Shown here: positions 1 to 5,911 of the stretch, piece by piece
How the letters are laid out: every line of letters begins with the position of its first letter
Numbering within the stretch: the stretch's first letter is position 1
Source: Betaproteobacteria bacterium
GTDB taxonomy: Bacteria > Pseudomonadota > Gammaproteobacteria > Burkholderiales > SG8-39
Direction of reading: 5' to 3'
Assembly: GCA_011391185.1 (NCBI GenBank)
Contig: JAABRB010000122.1
Coordinates: forward strand, 1-9,065
Length of the DNA: 9,065 nucleotides
Position numbers and translations under genes: made by a program
Notes under the pieces: generated by a model
What the model saw: the letters and a program-made list of their open reading frames with translations, nothing else
Database searches by the model: none
Told to the model about the DNA's origin: nothing

Positions 1-794
1 ATCGCGATCTGGCCCTGGTCGTGATACATGGTGACCACCGCGTCGAAATCGCCGCGTTGCGCGGCGAGGAAGATCGTGTCGGCAGGAAAGGGACCCCGTG
101 CATTGATGCCCTCGGATCTTGCGCGCTCGATCCCCGGCCCGATCGCATCGATCTCCTCGCGGCCCATCGTGCCGCCTTCGCCCGCGTGCGGATTGAGCCC
201 GGCCACGGCGATCCGCGGCTGCGCGACGCCGCCCTGCTTGAGCCCTCGATCGATGACCCGCACTGCGTCGGCCACGCGCTCCGCAGTGATCGCGCCCGCG
301 ACGTCCTTGAGCGGGATGTGCGAGGTCACGCGCGAGGTCCAGAGCCGGTCGATGACGTTGAACTCCACCGTGTAGCCGCGCGCCTCGAGCAGTTCCGCGA
401 GCAGATGCTGCTCGTCCGGATGCTTCAAGCCGCCGAGCTTCAGCGCCTGCTTGTTCAGCGGCGCGAACACGATCGCATCGACCTCTCCCGCACGCACGAG
501 CGCCGCGCTTCGCGCGAGGCCGGCAAGCATCCATGCGCCGGCGGCCGGGTTCACCTTTCCTGGCGTGCGCACCGCGTCGTCGCATCCGGCAAGCGACTCG
601 AACGCAACATCCGGGCGGATATTGCAGCCCGTGAGGCGCTCCGCGCTGGCCAGTACGGTGCGATCGCCGATCAGTCTTACGTCGGCGCTCATCGCGGCGT
701 CCGGCTTTGCAAGCAGCTTCGCGACGAGTTCCGGGCCCACGCCGTTGGGATCCCCGGCGAAGAACGCGATGCGTGGCTTGCGGTTGGTGGTCAT
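1..794 (-). CDS. PdxA-family NAD-dependent dehydrogenase, partial (C-terminus beyond window)
   Basis: The first 264 codons are present; the gene runs off the window at base 1. PdxA-family enzymes are metal- and NAD-dependent dehydrogenases that oxidise a hydroxyl next to a carboxylate, often with decarboxylation. Visible signatures are GDPNGVGPEL (14-23), APLNKQALKLGG (111-122), NPHAGEGG (201-208), GPFPADTIF (234-242) and MYHDQGQIA (256-264). The three metal-binding histidines of PdxA align with H159 (TSHIPLKD), H203 (NPHAG) and H258 (YHDQG). At the site where E. coli PdxA has GHTEF, which contacts the substrate phosphate, this protein has DEQHL (127-131), so the substrate is probably not a phosphate ester. 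The ATG at 794 overlaps the upstream stop in ATGA, with AAGGGA just before it. Position at the end of a transporter operon points to catabolism rather than vitamin B6 synthesis. A TphB- or PdxA2-like role is possible. Family call is firm, substrate unknown. Confidence 0.93.
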   Translation of the reverse strand, partial: MTTNRKPRIAFFAGDPNGVGPELVAKLLAKPDAAMSADVRLIGDRTVLASAERLTGCNIRPDVAFESLAGCDDAVRTPGKVNPAAGAWMLAGLARSAALVRAGEVDAIVFAPLNKQALKLGGLKHPDEQHLLAELLEARGYTVEFNVIDRLWTSRVTSHIPLKDVAGAITAERVADAVRVIDRGLKQGGVAQPRIAVAGLNPHAGEGGTMGREEIDAIGPGIERARSEGINARGPFPADTIFLAAQRGDFDAVVTMYHDQGQIA

Positions 795-1570
795 CGTCCC
801 TTGAACTCCGGCGTGCGCTTCGCGAGGAACGCCGCAGCGCCTTCGCGGAAGTCTTCGGTGTCGAAGCACGCGAACGCCTCGTCGCGCTCGGCTTCCGTGA
901 GCGGCCGCGGATCCGCCAGCCGCCGCGCGAATTTCTTGTGCCAGCGCGCCACGAGCGGCGCGCCCGCGGCGATACGCTCCGCGGTCGCCCGCGTCTCCTG
1001 CTCGACCTCGGCGTCCGGCACCACTCGATTGACGAGCCCCTTCTCGAACGCCTCGCGCGCGCCCCAGATGCGCCCTTCGAGGATCATCTCCAGCCCGTTC
1101 GCGTAGCCCATCAGATCGAGCATGCCCTGCATCTCGGTATGCGACTCGACCAGTCCGAGCTTCCTGACCGGGACACCAAAGCGCGCAGACTCGCCTGCGA
1201 TTCGCATATCGCACCGCGACGCGACCAGCAGCCCGCCGCCGACGCAGGCGCCGTGAATCATCGCCACGGTCGGATGACGGCAATCGGAGATCGCGCGCAT
1301 CGTGCGCTCGACGCGGATTCCGTACTCCCTGGCGAGCTTCGAATTCGCGCGCGCCGTCGCGAACTCCGAAATATCAGCGCCGGCGCCAAAAGCCTTCTCG
1401 CCCGCGCCGCGCAGCACGACGCAGCGCATCGTCTCGTCGGCATCCAGATCGACCATGATATCGCCGAGCTTTTCCCACATCGGCAGGCCGAGCGCATTCA
1501 TGCGCTCGGGATTGGAAAGCGTAACGGTCGCAGTGGCACCATCGCGCGAGAGGAGAATGTCGCCGGGCAT
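791..1570 (-). CDS. Crotonase-fold protein (enoyl-CoA hydratase/isomerase family)
   Basis: 259 aa, normal length for a single-domain crotonase. The family binds an acyl-CoA and stabilises an enolate in an oxyanion hole. Visible are the first oxyanion-hole segment KAFGAGADISEF (59-70), the second segment HGACVGGGLL (106-115), the AGESARFGVP stretch (125-134) and the usual C-terminal helix ending FLAKRTPEFKGR. Aligned by eye to rat mitochondrial hydratase, the two catalytic glutamates (Glu144 and Glu164) correspond to L115 and V135, so both are absent and simple enoyl-CoA hydration is doubtful. Isomerase, hydrolase, lyase or a diverged activity are alternatives. The start at 1570 was chosen because MPGDILLSRDG is where family homology begins, with AGGA just upstream overlapping the dctM stop. 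The longer frame to 1672 would lie inside dctM and looks non-homologous. It starts 7 nt after dctM and its stop overlaps the next start. Confidence 0.9.
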   Translation of the reverse strand: MPGDILLSRDGATATVTLSNPERMNALGLPMWEKLGDIMVDLDADETMRCVVLRGAGEKAFGAGADISEFATARANSKLAREYGIRVERTMRAISDCRHPTVAMIHGACVGGGLLVASRCDMRIAGESARFGVPVRKLGLVESHTEMQGMLDLMGYANGLEMILEGRIWGAREAFEKGLVNRVVPDAEVEQETRATAERIAAGAPLVARWHKKFARRLADPRPLTEAERDEAFACFDTEDFREGAAAFLAKRTPEFKGR

Positions 1571-1577
1571 GAAAATC

Positions 1578-2861
1578 CTATCCGTAGAAAAACCGCACCA
1601 GGAAAAGCGGGATCGCCGGGACGTACGTGACCAAGAGCAGCACCGCCAGCAGGACGCCGATGAAGTAGACATTGGTGCGTGTCACAGTCCAGATGTCCTC
1701 CTTGGCGATCGCGCAGGCGGTCGCGAGCACGCTCGCGACCGGTGGCGTCTGCTGCCCGATGCCCAGATTGACCGTGACCACGAGACCGAAGTGCACCGGA
1801 TCGATGCCCGCGGCGTGCACGAGTGGCATCACCACGGGCACCGTGAGAATGATCGCGGCGGCCGAGTGCAGGAATAATCCGAGCAGCAGGAAAAGAATAT
1901 TCAAGATGGCCAGCACGGCCCACTTGTTCGAAGTGAAATCCAGGATTGCCCCGGCAAGCTTTTGCGGAACCTGCTGTTCGGTGAGATACACGCCGAGCAG
2001 CGCGGAAGCGGCGACGAGGAGCATGACAACGGCGGTCTGGACGCCCCCCTCGATGATGGCGTCCCGTAGGTGTCGCCAGTCGAGCTCCCGATACACGCCC
2101 AGGCCGATGAAGAGCGCCGCCACGACGGCGAGAGCCGCCCCTTCGGTGGCAGTCACGACGCCGCCAAAAATGCTCCCCAGGATGATCAACGGCAGCGTGA
2201 GGGCCCAAGCCGCCTCGCGGAACGTGCGCCGCACGTTGGGCCAGTCGAACGCCTCCTCGACCGGGTAGTTGTGGCGGCGCGCGAACCAGTAGGCCATCGC
2301 CATCAGGCCGAGTCCGCCGAGTATCCCCGGCACGATTCCGGCGACGAACAGCTGCACCACCGAGGTGTCCGCCATGACCGCGTACAGGATCATCGGAATG
2401 GACGGCGGAATGATCACCGCGAGCGTGGCCGACGATGACATGACCGCCGCGGCGAAGGCGGGTGGATAGCCGCGCTTCTTCATTGCGGGGATCAGCACCG
2501 ACCCGAGTGCCGCGACGTCCGCAACGGCCGAGCCGGAAATCTCGGCGAAAAAGAGCGAGGTACCGATCGCGACCATGGAAAGCCCGCCGCGGATGAACCC
2601 GAGGAGTGCCGAGGCGAATGCGATGAGACGCCGGGAGATGCCGGAAGCGTTCATGATTGCGCCGGCGAGGATGAACAGCGGAATGGCAAGCAGGGGGAAG
2701 CTCGTCGCGCCGCTGTACATCACGATCGCGAGGTTGGGCAGTATGTCGGCGCCCTGCGTTGTCACCATCGCCACGATGGCCACGATGCCGAGCGCCACCG
2801 CGATCGGCACGTCGATCAGTACCAGTGCGAGCACCCCGACAAACAGCAGCAGGATTGCCAT
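1578..2861 (-). CDS. dctM: TRAP transporter large membrane subunit, DctM family
   Basis: 427 aa, typical for the large TRAP permease subunit, which forms the transport channel in the inner membrane and drives uptake with a sodium or proton gradient. The protein is hydrophobic throughout, with roughly eleven to twelve membrane segments. Family landmarks are FPLLAIPLFILAGAIM (55-70), the highly conserved EISGSAVADVAALGSVLIPAM (107-127), IIPPSIPMILYAV (150-162), VAGIVPG (173-179) and NLGIGQQTPPVASVL (365-379), the last near the ion and substrate path in known structures. Near residues 328-335 it reads GLFLHSAA, where many relatives have an acidic residue in GMFMD; this position varies in the family. 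The ATG at 2861 lies 6 nt after the dctQ stop without a clear Shine-Dalgarno sequence, suggesting translational coupling. Substrate is not predictable from this subunit. Confidence 0.97.
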   Translation of the reverse strand: MAILLLFVGVLALVLIDVPIAVALGIVAIVAMVTTQGADILPNLAIVMYSGATSFPLLAIPLFILAGAIMNASGISRRLIAFASALLGFIRGGLSMVAIGTSLFFAEISGSAVADVAALGSVLIPAMKKRGYPPAFAAAVMSSSATLAVIIPPSIPMILYAVMADTSVVQLFVAGIVPGILGGLGLMAMAYWFARRHNYPVEEAFDWPNVRRTFREAAWALTLPLIILGSIFGGVVTATEGAALAVVAALFIGLGVYRELDWRHLRDAIIEGGVQTAVVMLLVAASALLGVYLTEQQVPQKLAGAILDFTSNKWAVLAILNILFLLLGLFLHSAAAIILTVPVVMPLVHAAGIDPVHFGLVVTVNLGIGQQTPPVASVLATACAIAKEDIWTVTRTNVYFIGVLLAVLLLVTYVPAIPLFLVRFFYG

Positions 2862-2867
2862 GCGGGA

Positions 2868-3398
2868 CTAGATCAGCCGCTCCGCGACGCTGGCCCCGAC
2901 CGCGCGGCCGGCGCGCGCATCTCGCAGGGTGTCGGGGAGCAGGAGGACCTCGGCGATGATAAAAAGCGCCGCGCCGATCGGAATCACCGACTGGACGTAT
3001 TGGGTCGACAGTTCCGGCAGGCTGACGAGGTAGTCGTTTGCCAGCACCTCGAGCACCGACCAGCCCACCCAGGCGAGCAGCACGAAGAAGCCGATCGTGA
3101 GGGTTTTAGCGAGGATCACCACCCCTATGCGCACGTTGGGCGCGAGATTGCGTACGAGGCCGGGGAATCCGATGTGCGCACGCTTCAGGGCGGCGAGCGC
3201 GGCGCCGTAGTACGTCAACCACGCGAGCAGCACCGATGCGACCTCGTCGTACCAGACCAGCGGCCGCCCGATCATGCGAAACGCGACGCCGAGCGTGACC
3301 TCGACGAAGAGGATCAGCATCAACGCGATGACGAGCCACTCCATCAGCCGCTCGAATGCGGCACGCAGGGCGCCGGCGCGGTTGGCCACGATGTTCAC
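2868..3398 (-). CDS. dctQ: TRAP transporter small membrane subunit, DctQ family
   Basis: 176 aa, about the usual length. DctQ is the small four-helix membrane partner of DctM and supports docking of the binding protein. Four hydrophobic segments fall at about 20-40, 53-70, 91-115 and 137-155. The family motif is visible as WYDEVASVLLAWLTYYGAALAALKRAHIGF (49-78), including the acidic pair D51-E52, W60 and H75. The start taken here is GTG at 3398; the bases before it are pyrimidine-rich with no Shine-Dalgarno match. The alternative ATG at residue 19, just before the first helix, would still give a whole protein. An 11-codon reading frame from an ATG at 3430 ends in a TGA overlapping this GTG as GTGA. 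The gene sits between dctP and dctM, as is typical. Confidence 0.94.
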   Translation of the reverse strand: MNIVANRAGALRAAFERLMEWLVIALMLILFVEVTLGVAFRMIGRPLVWYDEVASVLLAWLTYYGAALAALKRAHIGFPGLVRNLAPNVRIGVVILAKTLTIGFFVLLAWVGWSVLEVLANDYLVSLPELSTQYVQSVIPIGAALFIIAEVLLLPDTLRDARAGRAVGASVAERLI

Positions 3399-3430
3399 TC
3401 GGGAGCCCGGAGGGATAAGTGAGGCGTCAT
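3395..3430 (-). other. Possible 11-codon leader frame before dctQ
   Basis: An ATG at 3430, one base after the intergenic stem-loop, opens an 11-codon frame (MTPHLSLRAPE) whose TGA overlaps the assumed dctQ GTG in the tetranucleotide GTGA. Such an arrangement could couple translation into dctQ, which has no Shine-Dalgarno sequence of its own. The mini-frame itself has no visible ribosome site, and a frame this short with such an overlap can arise by chance. It is recorded as a possibility only. Confidence 0.2.
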
Positions 3431-3431
3431 G

Positions 3432-3469
3432 GGCACGCGGTAACGGCCGGAAGGCCGTCGCCGCGTGCC
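3432..3469 (-). promoter_or_regulatory. Strong stem-loop in the dctP-dctQ gap
   Basis: A long inverted repeat starts 10 nt after the dctP stop. The outer arms GGCACGCGG (3432-3440) and CCGCGTGCC (3461-3469) pair perfectly over 9 bp. One wobble and one mismatch follow, then a further 6 bp (3443-3448 with 3453-3458) closed by a 4-nt loop at 3449-3452. No T-run follows on the transcribed strand, so it is not a standard intrinsic terminator. A hairpin directly after a binding-protein gene commonly stabilises the upstream mRNA against 3' exonucleases, or marks a processing or partial termination point, so that more binding protein than membrane subunit is made. The function here is inferred. Confidence 0.75.
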
Positions 3470-3479
3470 GGAGGCGGCC

Positions 3480-4451
3480 TTACTTGCCGAGCGCAATGGC
3501 GCGGTCGATCACTTCCTTCGATCCGGGCACTTCCTTCGCGAACTCCGCGTAGATCGCGCCCGAGGCAGCGACGAATGCGGCCTTGTCCGCCTCGTTCACC
3601 TGAATGCCGCCGGCTTTGAGCTTGCCGAGCAGGTCCGTATCGGCGGTCGCGGCGGTCTGGTAGACGAACGCCTGGGTTTCCTTGGCCGTGTCTTCGAGCG
3701 TCTTGCGCACGTCGGGCGGCAGCGAGGCCCATTTTTTCGCGCCGACGGTCACGTACGCCGGCGTATACACATGGCCGGTCAACGAGAGATATTTCTGCAC
3801 CTCCTGGAATTTCGCGCTGTAGATCTGAGTGAACGGGTTCTCCTGCCCGTCCATCACGCCGGTCTTGAGCGCGGTGAACACTTCGGAGAACGCCATCGGG
3901 CTCGGATTCGCGCCGTAGGCCTGGAACATCTTCACGCGCCACTTGCCCTTGGGCGTGCGCAGCTTGATGCCCTTCAGGTCGTCGGGCTTCACGATCGGCC
4001 GCACGTTGTTCGTGATGTGACGGTAGCCGTTCTCCCAGACCGCGATGATCTTGAGCCCCTTGTTCTCCGCCGCCGGCTCGAGCTTGGACCAGAAGAGCTC
4101 CGTCTCGATGCGCTTCATGTGATCGCGGTCCTTGACGAGATAGGGCATCTCGAACACGCCGAAGATGTCCGCCTCCGACGACATCACGGTCGAGGGAAGG
4201 GCGAAGTCGACGGTGCCGAGCTTGAGCTTCTGCAGGAGTTCCCGGTCGTTGCCGAGCTGGCTCGAGCCGAACACCACCACTTTCGCCTTGCCTGCCAGCT
4301 TGGCGTTGGCGCGCTTCGCAAACTCCTCCGCGCTCGCCTGGAACAGCGAGCCGGGGGCCGCCACGTGCCCGAACTTGAGCTCCATCTGGGCCGTGGCGGG
4401 CGTGACGATTGCTGCGCCCGCGAGGGCGAAAAGCAGATTGCGTAGTTTCAT
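3480..4451 (-). CDS. dctP: TRAP transporter periplasmic substrate-binding protein, DctP family
   Basis: 323 aa, the usual length. The protein captures the solute in the periplasm and delivers it to DctQM. A Sec signal peptide is clear: MKLR, a hydrophobic core, then TPATA with likely cleavage after residue 21. Family landmarks in the mature part are LKFGHVAAPGS (25-35), FGSSQLGNDRELLQKLKLGTVDF (61-83), MPYLVKDRDH (102-111), LKGIKLRTP (159-167), MAFSEVFTALKTGVMDGQENP (186-206) and PAYVTVGAKKWASLPPDVR (231-249). R165 in KLRTP is at the position of the conserved arginine that salt-bridges a ligand carboxylate in known structures, so an organic acid ligand is likely. The ATG at 4451 has AAGGAG at 4459-4464 with 7-nt spacing. 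The gene lies 39 nt after the aminotransferase and is followed by a strong hairpin. Confidence 0.97.
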   Translation of the reverse strand: MKLRNLLFALAGAAIVTPATAQMELKFGHVAAPGSLFQASAEEFAKRANAKLAGKAKVVVFGSSQLGNDRELLQKLKLGTVDFALPSTVMSSEADIFGVFEMPYLVKDRDHMKRIETELFWSKLEPAAENKGLKIIAVWENGYRHITNNVRPIVKPDDLKGIKLRTPKGKWRVKMFQAYGANPSPMAFSEVFTALKTGVMDGQENPFTQIYSAKFQEVQKYLSLTGHVYTPAYVTVGAKKWASLPPDVRKTLEDTAKETQAFVYQTAATADTDLLGKLKAGGIQVNEADKAAFVAASGAIYAEFAKEVPGSKEVIDRAIALGK

Positions 4452-4458
4452 GGTCCTT

Positions 4459-4464
4459 CTCCTT
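4459..4464 (-). promoter_or_regulatory. Ribosome binding site of dctP
   Basis: AAGGAG on the minus strand, 7 nt before the dctP ATG, fixes the start. This is the strongest internal ribosome site of the left operon and fits the high level usually needed for the binding protein. Confidence 0.7.
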
Positions 4465-4490
4465 CTTCGCGTTATCGAACGTCGCTGCGG

Positions 4491-5684
4491 TCAGGCCGCC
4501 GCGCGCGCTCTGGTCTGGTGACGCTCCGTCAGGTATTGCATCGCTGCCTTGACCCCACCTGCCTGGTGCGGGATTTCCGTGAGCGCAAGGCCCATCTCGA
4601 CACCAGCCAGCGTACCGACGAGCGTCAGATCGTTGAAGTCACCGAGGTGTCCGACCCGGAATACTTTGCCGGCGACCTTTCCAAGTCCGGTGCCGAGCGA
4701 CATGTCGTAGGCTTCGAGAACGACCTTGCGCAGATGGTCGGCGTCGTGACCGGCCGGCACCATGATCGCGGTCAAGGTGCTGGAATACTCCTCCGGTACC
4801 GCGCACAGGATATCGAGGCCCCAGGCATGCGCGGCCCGTCGCGTCGCTTCGGCATGCCGGTCATGCCGTGCAAACACGTTGGCGAGACCTTCTTCCTGCA
4901 GCATCGCAAGGGCTTCGCGCAGCCCGTAGAGCAGATTTGTGGCGGGCGTATATGGGAAATACCCGCTCTTGTTCGCTGCAATCATCTCGTTCCAGTCCCA
5001 GTACGAACGAGCGAGTTTCGCCTGCCTCGACGCGTCTCGCGCCTTCTCGCTCGGCGCATTGAACGAGAGGCCGGGCGGGAGCATGAGCCCCTTCTGCGAT
5101 CCTGCCACGGTCACGTCGACCCCCCACTCGTCATGGCGGTAGTCAATCGATCCGAGCGACGAGATGGTGTCGACGAGCAGCAGCGCGGGATGGCCGGCCG
5201 CGTCGATCGCTTTGCGAATCGGCGGAATCCGGCTCGTCACGCCGGTCGACGTCTCGTTGTGGACCACGCACACGGCCTCGATCGCGTGCGATCTGTCGTC
5301 GCGCAAGCGGGCCTCGAGCGTCGCCGCGTCTGCGCCGCGCCGCCAGTCGGTGGGAATGAATTCGGTCTGCAGGCCAAGCCGGGTCGCCATCTTGTTCCAG
5401 AGGGTGGCGAAGTGGCCGGTCTCGAACATGAGTACGCGATCGCCGGGTGAAAGCGTATTCACGAGCGCCGCTTCCCAGGCGCCGGTTCCGGAAGCCGGGT
5501 AGATCACGACCGGCTGGCGTGTCTGGAAGATGTGCTTGAGCCCCTCCAGCACCTCCAGTCCCAGACGGCCGAACTCCGGTCCGCGATGGTCGATGACGGG
5601 CATGTCGATCGCCCGCAAAATGCGGTCGGGAACGGTCGTTGGACCGGGAATCTGCAGGAAATGGCGACCGGCACGATAGGTCAC
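4491..5684 (-). CDS. Class V aminotransferase, serine/alanine-glyoxylate type
   Basis: 397 aa, full length for this PLP enzyme family. Members move an amino group from serine, alanine or a related amino acid to glyoxylate or another 2-oxoacid. Recognised features are QIPGPTTVPDRILRAIDMP (11-29), PLP-phosphate-binding SGTGAWEAAL (65-74), HNETSTGV (142-149), the cofactor aspartate in LLLVDTISSLGS (D172), the Schiff-base lysine in VAGSQKGLMLPPG (K198) and the C-terminal KVFRVGHLGDFNDL (340-353), whose R343 is at the substrate carboxylate position. By recall the sequence runs closely parallel to methylotroph serine-glyoxylate aminotransferase. The start is GTG at 5684, preceded by an ideal AAGGAGG with 10-nt spacing. 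An ATG inside that region is out of frame. It is the first gene of the left operon, facing the regulator, so it is probably a key step for the imported compound. Exact donor and acceptor are unknown; ureidoglycine-glyoxylate type is an alternative. Confidence 0.94.
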   Translation of the reverse strand: MTYRAGRHFLQIPGPTTVPDRILRAIDMPVIDHRGPEFGRLGLEVLEGLKHIFQTRQPVVIYPASGTGAWEAALVNTLSPGDRVLMFETGHFATLWNKMATRLGLQTEFIPTDWRRGADAATLEARLRDDRSHAIEAVCVVHNETSTGVTSRIPPIRKAIDAAGHPALLLVDTISSLGSIDYRHDEWGVDVTVAGSQKGLMLPPGLSFNAPSEKARDASRQAKLARSYWDWNEMIAANKSGYFPYTPATNLLYGLREALAMLQEEGLANVFARHDRHAEATRRAAHAWGLDILCAVPEEYSSTLTAIMVPAGHDADHLRKVVLEAYDMSLGTGLGKVAGKVFRVGHLGDFNDLTLVGTLAGVEMGLALTEIPHQAGGVKAAMQYLTERHQTRARAAA

Positions 5685-5694
5685 GACGCGACAT

Positions 5695-5701
5695 CCTCCT
5701 T
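5695..5701 (-). promoter_or_regulatory. Ribosome binding site of the aminotransferase
   Basis: A perfect AAGGAGG on the minus strand, 10 nt before the GTG at 5684. It supports the GTG start over the out-of-frame ATG at 5694-5692, which directly follows the motif. Confidence 0.75.
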
Positions 5702-5752
5702 CGGGGAGAGGGTGTCATGCTAGTGCCCGATACGCAATGCCGGCAAGAAACT

Positions 5753-5765
5753 TTTTGTATGCAAA
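5753..5765. promoter_or_regulatory. Candidate GntR operator, palindrome TTTGTATGCAAA
   Basis: TTTGTATGCAAA at 5754-5765 is a 12-bp palindrome with one mismatched pair, preceded by one more T. Its core TTGTATGCAA is one base from TTGTATACAA, the style of site bound by several FCD-type GntR regulators. It lies about 70-80 bp upstream of the aminotransferase start and next to the divergently encoded GntR protein, so binding here could control the minus-strand operon. This is inferred from sequence and position only. Confidence 0.45.
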
Positions 5766-5826
5766 CTGTTGCTTTGCGGCATCCCGCCCGAAGCTTCCTA
5801 AATAAGACGCTGAAAGATATAGCATC

Positions 5827-5864
5827 TACAAAATAAGCGTGGCGGAGGACGCTATAGTTTTGTA
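5827..5864. promoter_or_regulatory. Inverted repeat TACAAAA...TTTTGTA before gntR
   Basis: TACAAAA (5827-5833), 3 nt, GCGT (5837-5840), 8 nt, ACGC (5849-5852), 5 nt and TTTTGTA (5858-5864) form a split inverted repeat of 11 matching pairs with unequal internal spacers. The right heptamer overlaps the possible gntR -10 (TATTAT, 5863-5868). The heptamer is shared with the palindrome at 5753-5765. A bound regulator here could repress its own gene and, by looping to the other site, the opposite operon. Function inferred. Confidence 0.45.
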
Positions 5865-5911
5865 TTATCTGGCCATCGGGTTAACTGGATCGGCCCGCCA
5901 TTTCGACTGCC

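Larger units (their letters stand above)
5702..5911. promoter_or_regulatory. Divergent control region between the aminotransferase operon and gntR
   Basis: About 210 bp without a gene, visibly richer in A and T than its surroundings, especially 5745-5875. It must carry the start sites for the minus-strand operon and the plus-strand regulator unit. A plausible -10 for gntR is TATTAT at 5863-5868, but the -35 position (around 5840-5845) is poor, so no promoter is assigned firmly. No convincing sigma-70 pair was found for the minus strand. The heptamer TTTTGTA occurs at 5753-5759 and 5858-5864 and inverted at 5827-5833, giving likely regulator sites. Confidence 0.7.

Noticed and set aside
328..335. 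Dedicated vitamin B6 role for the pdxA-like gene
   Set aside because: The substrate phosphate-binding motif is altered and the gene sits in a catabolic transporter operon.
21..1106. Long plus-strand open frame opposite the pdxA-like and crotonase genes
   Set aside because: Arginine-rich, low-complexity translation without recognisable motifs; it is the antisense shadow of two clear family genes in GC-rich DNA.
1571..1672. N-terminal extension of the crotonase gene to an ATG at 1672
   Set aside because: The extra 34 residues lie inside dctM in another frame, are rich in Ser, Arg and Cys, and do not resemble the family; the ATG at 1570 has a suitable ribosome site.
3432..3469. Intrinsic transcription terminator after dctP
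   Set aside because: The stem is strong, but no T-run follows on the transcribed strand and dctQ and dctM must be expressed with dctP.
3465..4445. 326-codon plus-strand frame opposite dctP
   Set aside because: It mirrors the dctP frame almost end to end; its product is rich in Arg, His, Leu and Glu without domain signatures, while dctP has a signal peptide, ribosome site and family motifs.
4518..5450. 310-codon plus-strand frame opposite the aminotransferase
   Set aside because: Antisense shadow; the minus strand carries the PLP lysine and cofactor motifs in one uninterrupted frame.
5143..5694. Alternative ATG at 5694 right after the AAGGAGG of the aminotransferase
   Set aside because: It is out of frame with the aminotransferase and too close to the ribosome site; its frame has no recognisable product.
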